A stretch of DNA of 64,000 bases, from positions 124,001-188,000 of the forward strand of contig NZ_JAKEDU010000002.1 in assembly GCF_021462405.1 (NCBI RefSeq), in the 5' to 3' direction. A program made the translations under genes and the position numbers. The notes beneath the pieces are model-generated. The model searched no databases. It saw nothing but the letters and a program-made list of their open reading frames with translations, and was not told the origin of the DNA. Of the stretch, positions 17,617 to 28,002 are shown piece by piece. This stretch comes from Thermus tengchongensis (GTDB taxonomy: Bacteria; Deinococcota; Deinococci; Deinococcales; Thermaceae). The first letter of the stretch is position 1; each line of letters begins with the position of its first letter.

Positions 17617-18741
17617 TTGGCTTTGGTCTATCTGGACTACGCGGCCACCACGCCCCTGGACCCTGAGGTCCAGCAGGCCATGCGCGAGGTGGAAGGAATC
17701 TTCGGCAACCCCAATAGCATCCACCGCTTTGGCCAGGAGGCCCGGCGGGTGCTGGAGGGAGCCCGGGAGCGGATCGCAAGCCTCCTGGGGGTGCGCCCCA
17801 GGGAGGTGGTCTTTACCGCCTCGGGTTCGGAGGCGGATGCCCTGGCCCTTTTGGGGGTGGCCTTGGCCAAGGGGAAGGGGCATGTGGTGAGCACGGACGT
17901 GGAGCACTCCGCGGTCCTTGGGGCCTTGCGGCTCCTTGAACGCCTGGGTTTTGCCGTGACCCGGCTCAGGCCCGATCGCTTTGGGTTGGTCTACCCCGAG
18001 CAGGTGGAGGAGGCCCTGAGGCCCGACACCATCCTGGTGAGCGTCATGGCCGCCAACAACGAGCTCGGCACCCTCTACCCCATCCGAGAGATGGCCGAGA
18101 TCGCTCACGCCCACGGGGCCCTCTTTCACACCGATGCCGTGCAGGCTGTCGGGCAGGTGCCTTTTCGGGTGGACGAGGTGGGAGCGGACCTGGTCTCCTT
18201 AAGCGCCCACAAGTTCTATGGACCAAAGGGGATCGGGGCCCTTCTGGTGCGCCAGGGAGTGGACCTCTTCCCCCTGGTGCCGGGCAAGCAGGAGGGGGGG
18301 AGGCGGGGGGGCACGCAAAGCCCCGTCCTGGCCCAAGGGATGGCGGTAGCCCTGGAAAAGGCCTTAAGGCTTTTGCCCGAGGAGTCTGCCCGGCTTCTGG
18401 CCTTGAGGCGGCGCCTCGAGGAGGGCTTGCTTGCCGTGGAAGGGGTGGAGCTCAACGGTCATCCCGAGCGCCGCCTGCCCAAGCTGGTCAACGTGACGGT
18501 GAAGGGTGCGGATGGGGAGGCCTTGCTTCTGGCCATGGACCTCATGGGGGTGGCGGTTTCTTCGGGCTCGGCGTGTTCGGCCGGAAGCCTCGAGCCCTCC
18601 CATGTCCTCCTGGCCATTGGCCGCTCACCCAGGGAAGCCCGGGCCTCCTTGCGCTTTTCCTTGGGCCGCTACACCACCGAGGCCGAGGTAGACCGGGCGG
18701 TGGAGGTGTTCCGGGAAGCGGTGGCCCGGGCGCGGGCCTAA
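17617..18741 (+). CDS. Cysteine desulfurase (IscS/NifS family)
   Basis: Removes sulfur from cysteine with PLP to supply Fe-S cluster and thio-tRNA synthesis. The protein shows VYLDYAATTPLDP, GNPNSIHRFG, FTASGSEADALAL, the PLP Lys in SLSAHKFYGPKG and the active-site Cys in SSGSACSAGSLEPSHVL, followed by LRFSLGRYTTEAEVD. I choose TTG 17617 (374 aa) because AAGGAGG lies 5 bases upstream. An ATG at 17593 would add eight residues. It is probably controlled by the Rrf2 regulator upstream. No scaffold gene (iscU/sufU) is adjacent. Confidence 0.9.
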   Translation: MALVYLDYAATTPLDPEVQQAMREVEGIFGNPNSIHRFGQEARRVLEGARERIASLLGVRPREVVFTASGSEADALALLGVALAKGKGHVVSTDVEHSAVLGALRLLERLGFAVTRLRPDRFGLVYPEQVEEALRPDTILVSVMAANNELGTLYPIREMAEIAHAHGALFHTDAVQAVGQVPFRVDEVGADLVSLSAHKFYGPKGIGALLVRQGVDLFPLVPGKQEGGRRGGTQSPVLAQGMAVALEKALRLLPEESARLLALRRRLEEGLLAVEGVELNGHPERRLPKLVNVTVKGADGEALLLAMDLMGVAVSSGSACSAGSLEPSHVLLAIGRSPREARASLRFSLGRYTTEAEVDRAVEVFREAVARARA

Positions 18742-18744
18742 AGC

Positions 18745-18848
18745 TAAGCACCCGCGCACAAAGGCTACCCCATCGGCTAAAGCCAAAGCGGCTTGCTTAT
18801 CGCCTCTTTGGGGCCCCCGTCGTGGCGCAAGCCACGACGGGGTACTTA
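18745..18848 (-). repeat. Repeat A, full copy 3
   Basis: On the minus strand it runs from TAAGTACCCCGTCGTGGCTTG to GTGCGCGGGTGCTTA with a perfect hairpin CCCCGTCGTGG/CCACGACGGGG. The TAA at 18848-18846 is the fadD stop codon. At the other end the iscS stop lies 3 bases outside the element. It fills the convergent iscS-fadD gap. Confidence 0.9.
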
Positions 18849-20528
18849 AGGCTGCCTTTTGGCAAACTCCTCGCGCAGCTCCCGCCTGAGGATCTTCCCC
18901 ACGCTGGATTTGGGCAGGTTGTCCCGGAACTCGATGATGCGGGGGACCTTGTAGGCGGCGAGGTTTTGCCGGCAGAAGGCCTCGAGGTCCTTTTCCGTGA
19001 CCTTGCCCTTATAGGCTTCCTTGAGGACGATGAAGGCGGCCACGGTTTCCCCGCGGTAGGGGTCGGGGACGCCCACCACGGCGGCTTCCTGGACGGCTTC
19101 GTGCTGGTAGAGGACCTCTTCCACTTCCCTGGGGTAGATGTTGTAGCCGCCGGCGATGATCATGTCCTTTTTGCGGTCCACGATGTAGAAGTAGCCGTCT
19201 TGGTCCATGCGGGCCATATCCCCGGTGAAGAGCCAGCCGTCCTTGAGGGCCTTTTGGGTTTCCTCGGGGCGGTTCCAGTAGCCCTTCATGACGTTGGGGC
19301 CTTTGACGATGAGCTCGCTCACCTCGCCCAGGGGCACCTCGTTCCCCTCCTCGTCCACCACCTTGGCCTCCACGCTGGGCAGGGGCATGCCGATGGAGCC
19401 TTTCTTCACCTCCCCCAGGACGGGGTTGGAATGGGTGACCGGGCTGGCCTCGGAGAGGCCGTAGCCCTCGATCAGCCGAGCCCCGGTGATCTCCTCAAAG
19501 CGCTTGGCCACCTCCACCGGCAGGGGGGCGGCTCCGGAGAGGCAGATGCGGATGCTCTTTACGTTTCGTTTCTCGATTCCCGGGAAGTGGTTGAAGGCCA
19601 CGTAGAGGGTGGGCACCCCGGGGAAGTGGGTGACCTGGTGCTTTTCAATGGCCTCCACAATGGCATGGATCTCCGGCCTGGCCAGGAGGACGATCTTGTA
19701 CCCGGAGTAGATGCCGTAGTTCATGGCCACGGTCATGCCGTAGACGTGGAAGAAGGGCAAGGCTCCCAGCATGACCCCTTTGCCCTGAAGCTCCTTGGAG
19801 GTGGAATCCCAGGCATCGATCTGCAGGACGTTGGCCACCAGGTTCCGGTGGGTGAGCATGGCGCCCTTGGAGATGCCCGTGGTGCCCCCTGTGTACTGCA
19901 AAAGGGCCAGGTCTTCAGGATCAGCGGGATGGGGGGTGGCGGGGGGATGCTTCAGGAGGTCCAAGAAGGCGTGGAAGCCTTCCCGTTTGGGAAAGCCCAG
20001 GGGTAGCTTGTCCCGCTTCGCCTTCAAGGGGTAAAGGAGGTTTTTGGGGAAAGGGAGGAAGTCCTTGATGCCTGTGACCACGGTGCGCTTCACCGGGGTT
20101 TCCCCCTCCACCTCCAGGAAGCGGGGCAAAAGGTGATCCAGGATGACCAGGGTTTCTGCCCCCGAGTCCTTGAGCTGGTGCCTTAGCTCCCTTGGGGTGT
20201 AGAGGGGGTTCACGTTAACGCCCACGCCCCCCGCCAGGAGGGTACCGTAGAAGGCGATGACGAACTGGGGGGTGTTGGGAAGCATGATGGCCACCCGGTC
20301 GCCAGGCCTCACCCCCAGGGCCTTAAGCCCCTCGGCGAAGCGTCGGGATTTCTCCCAGAGCTCCGCATAGGTAAGGGTTTTGCCCAGGAAATCCAGGGCC
20401 ACATGGTGGGCGTAGCGGCTGGCGCTGTTTTCCAGGAAGCGCCACAGGGGGATGGCAGGGACCTCCACCTCTGGGGGAACGCCAGGGTCATAGTGGGCGA
20501 GCCAGGGTTTGGAGCCTACGTGGTCCAT
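18846..20528 (-). CDS. fadD: Long-chain fatty acid--CoA ligase
   Basis: Activates fatty acids to acyl-CoA through an acyl-adenylate. The 560 aa ANL-superfamily enzyme has the AMP-binding P-loop YTGGTTGISKGAML near residue 204, GYGLSEASPVTH, the hinge YFYIVDRKKDMI, GGYNIYPREVEEVLY and the C-terminal PKSSVGKILRREL Lys. The ATG at 20528 is preceded by AAGGAGGTCAGC. Its stop is supplied by a repeat A element. It is divergent from the phosphoribosyltransferase gene. Confidence 0.93.
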   Translation of the reverse strand: MDHVGSKPWLAHYDPGVPPEVEVPAIPLWRFLENSASRYAHHVALDFLGKTLTYAELWEKSRRFAEGLKALGVRPGDRVAIMLPNTPQFVIAFYGTLLAGGVGVNVNPLYTPRELRHQLKDSGAETLVILDHLLPRFLEVEGETPVKRTVVTGIKDFLPFPKNLLYPLKAKRDKLPLGFPKREGFHAFLDLLKHPPATPHPADPEDLALLQYTGGTTGISKGAMLTHRNLVANVLQIDAWDSTSKELQGKGVMLGALPFFHVYGMTVAMNYGIYSGYKIVLLARPEIHAIVEAIEKHQVTHFPGVPTLYVAFNHFPGIEKRNVKSIRICLSGAAPLPVEVAKRFEEITGARLIEGYGLSEASPVTHSNPVLGEVKKGSIGMPLPSVEAKVVDEEGNEVPLGEVSELIVKGPNVMKGYWNRPEETQKALKDGWLFTGDMARMDQDGYFYIVDRKKDMIIAGGYNIYPREVEEVLYQHEAVQEAAVVGVPDPYRGETVAAFIVLKEAYKGKVTEKDLEAFCRQNLAAYKVPRIIEFRDNLPKSSVGKILRRELREEFAKRQP

Positions 20529-20547
20529 GCTGACCTCCTTGGGGCCC

Positions 20548-20577
20548 AGGTTACCAAAAACTTTATACCGCGTTCAA
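20548..20577 (-). promoter_or_regulatory. Putative fadD promoter
   Basis: On the minus strand TTGAAC (20577-20572) and TAACCT (20553-20548) are separated by 18 bases, leading to a leader of about 12 bases with an AAGGAGG site. Next to it is the 10-bp palindrome GACCATGGTC (20578-20587), which could be an operator for a fatty-acid-responsive regulator; that part is a guess. Confidence 0.45.
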
Positions 20578-20615
20578 GACCATGGTCCGGTGTAGCATGA
20601 ATGGGGAGGTTTCCT

Positions 20616-21242
20616 ATGCGCTTCCGCGACCGCAGGCACGCTGGGGCTCTTCTGGTGGAAGCCCTGAAGCCCTTGGGTCTGGAACGCCCTGTGGTTTTGG
20701 GCATCCCTCGAGGCGGGGTGGTGGTGGCCGATGAGGTGGCGAGAGGCCTAGGGGGGGAGCTGGATGTGGTCCTGGTGCGCAAGGTGGGAGCCCCAGGAAA
20801 TCCGGAGTTCGCTCTGGGGGCGGTGGGGGAGAAGGGGGGCTTGGTGTTGAAGCCCTATGCCTACCAGTACGCCGACCCCAGCTACCTGGAGCGCGAGGCA
20901 GCCCGGCAGAAGGACGTGATCCGCAGGCGGGCCGAGCGTTACCGTAAGGTGAGGCCAAAGGTGCCCCTTGCGGGCCGGGATGTGGTGTTGGTGGACGACG
21001 GCATCGCCACCGGTTCCACCATGGAGGCGGCCTTGGCCGTGGTTCTCTCGGAAAAACCCCGGCGGGTGGTGGTGGCGGTGCCTGTGGCCAGCCCGGATGC
21101 GGTGGAGAGGCTGAAGGATCAAGCCGAGGTGGTGGCCCTCTCCACCCCGCCGGACTTCGCCGCCGTGGGGGCCTACTTCATGGACTTCGGCGAGGTCACC
21201 GATGAGGAAGTGGAGGGCCTTTTGCTACAATGGTCGCCATGA
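20616..21242 (+). CDS. Phosphoribosyltransferase-fold protein
   Basis: A 208 aa type I PRTase-fold protein. VLGIPRGGVVVADEVA near the start and the PRPP-type loop VLVDDGIATGSTMEAAL (about 127-143) are clear; LVRKVGAPGNPEFALGAVGE is typical of the COG1926 group, whose substrate is not settled. The ATG at 20616 follows GGGGAGG; TAGCAT (20593-20598) is a likely -10. The end overlaps the cupin gene by ATGA. Confidence 0.85.
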   Translation: MRFRDRRHAGALLVEALKPLGLERPVVLGIPRGGVVVADEVARGLGGELDVVLVRKVGAPGNPEFALGAVGEKGGLVLKPYAYQYADPSYLEREAARQKDVIRRRAERYRKVRPKVPLAGRDVVLVDDGIATGSTMEAALAVVLSEKPRRVVVAVPVASPDAVERLKDQAEVVALSTPPDFAAVGAYFMDFGEVTDEEVEGLLLQWSP

Positions 21243-21610
21243 AGCCTGTGGTCAAGCAGGGGGCCAGCGTGGAGGCCCGTCCCGTGGAACGGGGGGAGAA
21301 GGCCTTTATCCAGGTGCTCATCGGCCCTGAGGATGGAGCCCCCCACTTCATCACCCGCAAGTTCACCATCCTGCCGGGGGGCCGCATCCCCAAGCATAAG
21401 CACCCCACCATTGAGCACGAGCAGTACGTGCTTTCTGGGCGCATGAAGGTTTACCTGGGCGACGAGGTCAAGGAGGTGGCTGCTGGGCAGGCGGTTTACA
21501 TTCCCCCGGACACCCCTCACGCCTACGTGAACGAGGGGGAAGAGCCGGTGGAGTTCCTCTGCATTATCCCCAAGACCAGCGCCTACGCCACAGAGTGGTT
21601 GGAGGAATAG
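21239..21610 (+). CDS. Cupin-domain protein
   Basis: A small (123 aa) single-domain cupin. The two cupin motifs are visible: RIPKHKHPTIEHEQYVLSG supplies His, His and Glu metal ligands, and VYIPPDTPHAYVNEGEEP the last His. The ligand set suggests a metal-binding barrel of the mannose-6-phosphate isomerase-like type, but the reaction cannot be named. It overlaps the PRTase stop in ATGA and also has its own TACAAT (21226-21231) 7 bases before the ATG, so it may be transcribed both ways. Confidence 0.83.
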   Translation: MKPVVKQGASVEARPVERGEKAFIQVLIGPEDGAPHFITRKFTILPGGRIPKHKHPTIEHEQYVLSGRMKVYLGDEVKEVAAGQAVYIPPDTPHAYVNEGEEPVEFLCIIPKTSAYATEWLEE

Positions 21611-21626
21611 GGCTTGCCCTAAACGG

Positions 21627-21652
21627 CCCGCCCTGGCCCGGGCCAGGGCGGG
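21627..21652. terminator. 26-bp perfect palindrome between convergent genes
   Basis: CCCGCCCTGGCCC at 21627-21639 is exactly self-complementary with GGGCCAGGGCGGG at 21640-21652. It sits between the cupin stop and the convergent ABC permease stop. There is no T run, so terminator function on both strands is inferred from position and strength. Confidence 0.5.
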
Positions 21653-21670
21653 TGCCGCCTTCTGGGCGGC

Positions 21671-22627
21671 TCAGGCCCGCACCTCCTGGCGCTGGAAGGC
21701 CACGTAGGCCAGGGTGAAGAGGAGGATGAAGAGGGCGAAAAGCCCCGTGAGCTGGGGCCAGACCAGAAGGAGGCTCTGGCCCAAGGGGAGGGGTGTGCCC
21801 AGTACGGCGCCCTCCAGCTGGGTGATGAGGATGGGGCCCAAGGAGCGCACCGCTGGGTTGAGGACGGCGGTCAGGGTTTCCGCGTACAGGGTGTTGGGGG
21901 AGAGGCGGGAGATCCAGAGGGCCAGGTTAGCCTGCCGAAGCTGGCTTTCCGGATCAAAGGGGTCGGCTTGAAGGAGAAGGGCGCTTGCCGCCAGGTCGGT
22001 GAGGATGGGGAAGAAGACGGCGAAGAAGAGCCAGACCCCGATGGCGGCTAGGGCGGCGGTGGCCGGCTGGCGAAAGAGGACGGAGAAGAGGAGGCCCAAG
22101 GCCAGCCAGAAGCCCGCATAGGCCAAGGTGGCCAGGAGGAAGAGGAAGGCCCGGGCCATTTCCTCGCCTCCGGGAGGCACTCCCAGGGTGAAGAGGCCTA
22201 GGCCCACCACCAGGAGGAAGAGGGCGGTGAGAAGCACGGCCAGGGTGCCGAGCCCCGCCAGGAACTTGCCGAAGAGGAGGGCGTCCCGGTAGATGGGCTG
22301 GGAGAGGATACGGGAAAGCGTTCCCCTAGCGTATTCCCCGTTCACCGCATCGAAGGCCAAGGCGATGGCGGCCAGGGGCACGAAGAAGGAGAGGAAGCCC
22401 ACGAAGGAGGGCAGGGGATCCTGGGCGGTGGTGAGGAGCTTCAGGTAGAGGTAAGGGTCCTCCCCCACGGTCTGGCGCAGGGTCTGGGTGCCGGTGTAAA
22501 CGGCGGCCAGGGCGGAAAGGAGGATCAACCCCTCCAGAATGCGCATCCTCAAGCCCGTGAGGTGGTCGGCCATCTCCTTGAAGAAGACCGCCCATAGCCC
22601 GGTCCAGGGGGAGCCTTCACGCCGCAT
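21671..22627 (-). CDS. ABC-2 type transporter permease
   Basis: Membrane subunit of an exporter, 318 aa with about six hydrophobic segments (for example [51 protein letters not shown]). The motif [24 protein letters not shown] is typical of NosY/ABC-2 permeases. The ATG at 22627 follows AAGGAGGTGGC and overlaps the ATPase stop by 11 bases; the longer frame to 22744 is out-of-frame shadow of the ATPase. It is the last gene of a three-gene operon. Confidence 0.88.
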   Translation of the reverse strand: MRREGSPWTGLWAVFFKEMADHLTGLRMRILEGLILLSALAAVYTGTQTLRQTVGEDPYLYLKLLTTAQDPLPSFVGFLSFFVPLAAIALAFDAVNGEYARGTLSRILSQPIYRDALLFGKFLAGLGTLAVLLTALFLLVVGLGLFTLGVPPGGEEMARAFLFLLATLAYAGFWLALGLLFSVLFRQPATAALAAIGVWLFFAVFFPILTDLAASALLLQADPFDPESQLRQANLALWISRLSPNTLYAETLTAVLNPAVRSLGPILITQLEGAVLGTPLPLGQSLLLVWPQLTGLFALFILLFTLAYVAFQRQEVRA

Positions 22628-23540
22628 GCGCCACCTCCTTGAAGTAATGGGCGTAGACCTCGTCCAGGCTGGGACGGCGCAGGGCCAGGCCGAAGAGGGC
22701 TCCGCGTTCCACGGCCACCCGGGCCAGCTCTGGGCGCAGGTCACGGCTGGCCAGGATGCGGTAGCGCCCTGCCTCCGCTTCCACCCGCGCCACCCCCTCC
22801 AGCTCCCGGAAGGCCGCCTCCAGACCTGGCCCCGCCTCCACCAGGATCTCGTAGCCGCCGCCCAAGACCCTTTGCGCCAACTCCTCCACGGTGCCTAAAA
22901 GGGCAAGACGCCCCTTGTGGAAAAGGCCCACCCGATCGCAGACCTCCTGCACCTGGTGCAGGAGGTGGCTGGAGAGCAGGATGGTGATGCCCTCCGCCTT
23001 CAGGCCCTTGATGAGCTCCAGAAACTCCCGGGCGGCCTCGGGGTCCAAGCCCAGGGTGGGCTCGTCCAGGATGGCCACCTTGGGCCTTTTCAGGAGTACC
23101 TCCGCCAGGCCCAGGCGCTGCCGCATCCCCCGGCTGAAGGCGGAAACCCGCCGGTCCCGCACCTCCCAAAGGCCCATGCGCCGCAAGACCTCCTCGATGC
23201 GGGCTTTGGCCTCGGCCTCGGGGAGGCCCAAAAGGCGGGTGGTGTAGCGTAGGTTCTCCCAGGCGGTGAGTTCCCCGTAAAACCCCACCTGGTCGGGGAG
23301 GTAGCCCACTTGGCTCTTCACCTTCAAGGGCTCCCGCATGGGGTCCAGACCCAAAACCCGGGCCTCGCCCCGGGTGGGCTCGGTGAGGCCCAGGAGCATG
23401 AGAATGGTGGTGGTCTTGCCTGAGCCGTTAGGCCCCAGAAGGCCGAAGACCTCCCCTTCCTGCACCTCTAGGTTCAGGTCCTCCACGGCCACCACCCGCC
23501 CGTAGCGCTTGGTGAGGCCATGGGTTTCGATGACCGCCAT
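22617..23540 (-). CDS. ABC transporter ATP-binding protein (exporter type)
   Basis: The 307 aa ATPase drives the neighbouring permease. Walker [11 protein letters not shown] is near residue 37, the signature is FSRGMRQR (Ser-Arg-Gly rather than Ser-Gly-Gly, common in this exporter branch), Walker [14 protein letters not shown] and SSHLLHQV switch follow. A C-terminal extension of about 80 residues ([20 protein letters not shown]) is typical of CcmA/NatA-like ATPases. It starts 1 base after the NEW3 gene stop. Confidence 0.9.
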   Translation of the reverse strand: MAVIETHGLTKRYGRVVAVEDLNLEVQEGEVFGLLGPNGSGKTTTILMLLGLTEPTRGEARVLGLDPMREPLKVKSQVGYLPDQVGFYGELTAWENLRYTTRLLGLPEAEAKARIEEVLRRMGLWEVRDRRVSAFSRGMRQRLGLAEVLLKRPKVAILDEPTLGLDPEAAREFLELIKGLKAEGITILLSSHLLHQVQEVCDRVGLFHKGRLALLGTVEELAQRVLGGGYEILVEAGPGLEAAFRELEGVARVEAEAGRYRILASRDLRPELARVAVERGALFGLALRRPSLDEVYAHYFKEVAHAA

Positions 23541-23541
23541 G

Positions 23542-24693
23542 CTACCTCCGGCCGAAGCGGTTCACGGCGAAGCCCAGGACCAAAAGGGCCACGGCCATGA
23601 TGCCCACCCCCACCAGGCCCCAAAGGCTGGAGCGCACCACGGTGGCCCGGTAGTCCAGGCTCTCGGAGAGGCCCTCGGCTCCGGAGAGGCTAAGGGTCAC
23701 CATGTAGTCCCCGGTGACCGCCTTGGGGGAGGGCTTGATGCGGGCGGTTACCTCCTGCTCCTGGCCGGGGTCCAGGGCCTCCAGCTTATCCGGCTCAAAC
23801 TTCACCTCCCAGCCCGAGGGTTCCATGGCGCTGAAGGACAGGTTCTTGGCCGGGGCGCTACCCTCGTTCTTCACCACAAGCTTCACCGCGTTTTCCCGGC
23901 CCGCCACCACCTGTCCGGAAAGCCGCCCCTCCTTGGTGGTGAAGCGCACCTCGGGTCGGCCTGTGACCTCGAGGGTAAGCCCCAGCTCCGCCTTGGCCTC
24001 CCCGGCCACGGCCCTCAGGGTGAGGCCGTAGGTGTCCGCCTTGGTGTCCTTGGGCAGGGATACCTCCACATCCAGGTCCTTGCTCTCCCCGGCCTTGATG
24101 GGCAGGCTGGTCACCTGCTGGCTGGAGAAGGCAGGGGTAAATGTGACCTGCCAACCTTTTGGGGCCTCGTATTCCAGGGAAACCAGGAGGTCGCGGTCCG
24201 ATTCGTTTTTCAGGGTCACCCGGTAGCGGAAGGAGCTGGTGGGGGGACCTTTGAGCACGGGAAGCTCGGCCTCGAGGCTGAGCCTTTGCGGCAGGCCCTG
24301 GCCCACCACCAGGGCGATGGGCAGGGTAACGGTCTGCCCCAGGCCTTCGGCCCTCACCAGGAAGCGGTAGGTGCCGGGCTTCACCTCCTTGGGAGGCTGG
24401 AGGCGAAGGGTAAGGGTGGTTTCCCCGTCCGGGGTCAGGTAAACCGCCCGCACCAAACGGCCTCCGCCGATGAGGCTGGCCTGCCAGCCTTGTGGGGCCT
24501 CGGCCACCTGGACCCGCACCACCCCGGGAGGAAGGCCGTAGTTCTTGAGGGTGAGGGTCAGGTTGACGCTCTCCCCGGGTTGCACCCCGATTTCCGGATA
24601 GGAGGTGCCTAGGGAAAGACCGCGAAAGCCCTGGGCTTGGGCTAAGGCCACGCCGAATCCCAGAAGAACCAGGGTGAGTAGCTTGCGCACCAT
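23542..24693 (-). CDS. Secreted NEW3-repeat protein with C-terminal anchor
   Basis: A 383 aa exported protein: signal peptide [20 protein letters not shown], then three to four beta-sandwich (alpha-galactosidase-associated, NEW3-like) repeats with recurring phrases such as [36 protein letters not shown] and [12 protein letters not shown], and a C-terminal membrane helix ([19 protein letters not shown]) ending in Arg. It belongs with COG1470-like proteins. The first gene of an operon with an exporter ATPase and permease, it probably forms its extracytoplasmic part. An AGGAGGAGG site and TATAGG lie upstream. Confidence 0.82.
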   Translation of the reverse strand: MVRKLLTLVLLGFGVALAQAQGFRGLSLGTSYPEIGVQPGESVNLTLTLKNYGLPPGVVRVQVAEAPQGWQASLIGGGRLVRAVYLTPDGETTLTLRLQPPKEVKPGTYRFLVRAEGLGQTVTLPIALVVGQGLPQRLSLEAELPVLKGPPTSSFRYRVTLKNESDRDLLVSLEYEAPKGWQVTFTPAFSSQQVTSLPIKAGESKDLDVEVSLPKDTKADTYGLTLRAVAGEAKAELGLTLEVTGRPEVRFTTKEGRLSGQVVAGRENAVKLVVKNEGSAPAKNLSFSAMEPSGWEVKFEPDKLEALDPGQEQEVTARIKPSPKAVTGDYMVTLSLSGAEGLSESLDYRATVVRSSLWGLVGVGIMAVALLVLGFAVNRFGRR

Positions 24694-24736
24694 GTCTAAG
24701 CCTCCTCCTATAAGCTAGAGAGGAAGGATGAGTCCA

Positions 24737-24780
24737 AAATGAAAACCCCCGGGCAAGCCCGGGAAAGGGGGGCAGTTTTC
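24737..24780 (-). terminator. Intrinsic terminator of speD
   Basis: Read on the minus strand, CCCGGGCTTGCCCGGG folds into a 6-7 bp stem and is followed by GGTTTTCATTTTGG. It lies directly after the speD stop and before the promoter of the NEW3 operon. Confidence 0.7.
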
Positions 24781-25215
24781 CTAGCTCACCCGCGCTTCGA
24801 GGTACTCCCGCTCCCCCAGGACGATCTTCCGGGCCAGCTCGGGGTCCTTGGGAAACTCCTTGCCCCGGTTGATCATGTAAGTTTCGTAGCGGCCAATCTC
24901 GAAGACCGCGGTGAGCTTCCTCAGCACCTGGGCCATGTCAAAGGCCTTGCAGGAAAAGATGTCGATGGAAAGGAAGCGCTTTTTGGGGAAGGTGTGGATG
25001 GCGATGTGGCTTTCGGCGATGATCACCACCCCGGTCACCCCGTCTTCCCCCTCGGGGCCGTAGCTGTAGACGAAGGGGGGAAGCACCTTGGTCATCTCCA
25101 TCTCATCGGGGAGCTCGTCCAGGACGCGGCGCACCAGCTCGGCGTCCCGGAGCTTTTCGGGATTGGCGTCGTAGCCGTCCACCATCAGATGCGGTCCGAA
25201 TCCGAAGAGTTCCAT
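24781..25215 (-). CDS. speD: S-adenosylmethionine decarboxylase proenzyme
   Basis: Makes decarboxylated AdoMet, the aminopropyl donor for spermidine and longer polyamines. The 144 aa single-chain class 1b proenzyme self-cleaves before Ser69 in AESHIAIHTFP, turning that serine into the pyruvoyl cofactor. FLSIDIFSCKAFD carries the conserved Cys. I choose ATG 25215 because AAGGAGGTGG lies just upstream; GTG 25224 sits inside that site. It has a very strong promoter with an unusual G-rich spacer. The partner aminopropyltransferase is not in the window. Confidence 0.94.
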   Translation of the reverse strand: MELFGFGPHLMVDGYDANPEKLRDAELVRRVLDELPDEMEMTKVLPPFVYSYGPEGEDGVTGVVIIAESHIAIHTFPKKRFLSIDIFSCKAFDMAQVLRKLTAVFEIGRYETYMINRGKEFPKDPELARKIVLGEREYLEARVS

Positions 25216-25269
25216 CCTGACCACCTCCTTCCCGTGCCCCCCGGGGTATCCCCCCGCGGCACGCCCCCC

Positions 25270-25298
25270 ATTATGCCCCCCCCTCCCCCCCCTGTCAA
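25270..25298 (-). promoter_or_regulatory. speD promoter with poly-G spacer
   Basis: On the minus strand TTGACA (25298-25293, perfect -35) and CATAAT (25275-25270) are exactly 17 bases apart. The spacer is eight G, one A, eight G. Downstream in the leader the minus strand has three further runs of six G (25269-25264, 25255-25250, 25242-25237). This is the best promoter by consensus in the window, and its strand can form G-quadruplexes. Confidence 0.8.
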
Positions 25299-25478
25299 TA
25301 CCTCGTCTCCGGGCGGGAAATCGCCTGTGCCCCCCGGGGGTCTTCTCCGCGGGCCTGCCCCCAAGGGGCGCGGGGGGTCCAAGGGGAATAAGCCGGCTTG
25401 ACGGGCCCTTCCTATACCTTATGGGGGTATAAGAGGCCGGGAAAGTGGCCTCCCCAACGCGTGGGCTGGGAACAAAGG

Positions 25479-25487
25479 TGCTATGAT
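25479..25487 (+). promoter_or_regulatory. Putative extended -10 promoter of sdhCDAB
   Basis: TGCTATGAT gives an extended -10 about 22 bases before the sdhC ATG, leaving a short leader with AAGGAGG. A second candidate upstream is TTGACG (25398-25403) with TATGGG 16 bases later. The region 25300-25480 otherwise holds G/C runs and no gene. Confidence 0.4.
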
Positions 25488-25508
25488 GGAGGCCGGTAAG
25501 GAGGTGCC

Positions 25509-25874
25509 ATGTACAGGGGAAGAGAGGGGCAGTGGGCGTTTTACCTGCACCGGATCTCGGGCCTGGGCATTCTGGTCTTCCTCATGCTCCACGTGGCCAA
25601 CATCGCAAGCGCCATGTGGGGCCCGGAGGTGTCCAACGCCCTCATGAAGTTCTATCACCAGCCCGTGTTTCAGCTGGGGCTTCTCGTCCTCGTCGCTGGG
25701 GTGCTCTACCATGGGTTCAACGGCCTCCGGATCATCCTTATGGACTTCACCAGCTGGGGGGTGCGCTACCAGCGCCAACTTTGGTACGGGGTTTGGGTTC
25801 TCTTCGTGGTCTTCTACCTGCCCTTCCTGATCCGGATCGGCGGGAACATTTTGGGAGGCGGCCATGGCGATTAA
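25509..25874 (+). CDS. sdhC: Succinate dehydrogenase cytochrome b subunit
   Basis: Membrane anchor of complex II, passing electrons from the Fe-S subunit to quinone. The 121 aa protein has three hydrophobic helices (ISGLGILVFLMLHVANIAS, FQLGLLVLVAGVLYHGFNGL, YGVWVLFVVFYLPFLI). HRISG and LMLH are the family motifs with heme-ligand His. The ATG at 25509 follows AAGGAGGTGCC. It overlaps sdhD by 11 bases. Confidence 0.92.
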   Translation: MYRGREGQWAFYLHRISGLGILVFLMLHVANIASAMWGPEVSNALMKFYHQPVFQLGLLVLVAGVLYHGFNGLRIILMDFTSWGVRYQRQLWYGVWVLFVVFYLPFLIRIGGNILGGGHGD

Positions 25875-26259
25875 GTCCAAGCGCTACGAGGAGGCGAGGC
25901 TCGAGGCCAGCACCAACCTGGAGCTCTACTGGTGGGTCTTCATGCGCATCTCCGGGGTGGTGCTGGTCTTCCTGCTCATCGGCCACATGTGGATGAACGC
26001 CGTTCTCATGGACCTCAACAAGATCGACTACGATTACGTGGCCAAGAGACTCTCTCAGACCACCTGGAAGGTCTACGACTGGCTCATCCTGGCCCTAGCC
26101 CTCCTGCACGGGGGCAACGGGCTTCGCTATGTGCTGGACGACTGGATTCGGAACCCGTCCAGGCGCTTCTGGGCCAAGGTGGTGCTCTACAGCCTTATCG
26201 CCTTTCTTTTCTTCCTGGGAAGCCTTTCCCTTTTCAATCACGATTTCGGGGTGAAGTGA
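25864..26259 (+). CDS. sdhD: Succinate dehydrogenase membrane anchor subunit
   Basis: Second anchor subunit of complex II, 131 aa with three predicted helices (WVFMRISGVVLVFLLIGHMW, WLILALALLHGGNGLRYVL, VVLYSLIAFLFFLGSLSLF). LLIGHMW and LLHGGNGLR carry histidines suited to heme or quinone contact. The start lies inside the sdhC end, and sdhA begins 1 base after its stop, so the four genes form one transcript. Confidence 0.9.
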   Translation: MAIKSKRYEEARLEASTNLELYWWVFMRISGVVLVFLLIGHMWMNAVLMDLNKIDYDYVAKRLSQTTWKVYDWLILALALLHGGNGLRYVLDDWIRNPSRRFWAKVVLYSLIAFLFFLGSLSLFNHDFGVK

Positions 26260-26260
26260 T

Positions 26261-27994
<1,734 letters not shown>

Positions 27995-28002
27995 GAGGCG
28001 CC

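Noticed and set aside
18573-20006. Long open frame of 477 codons on the plus strand opposite fadD
   Set aside because: It is the antisense shadow of fadD. High GC keeps such frames open; the product has no domain and fadD has all catalytic motifs.
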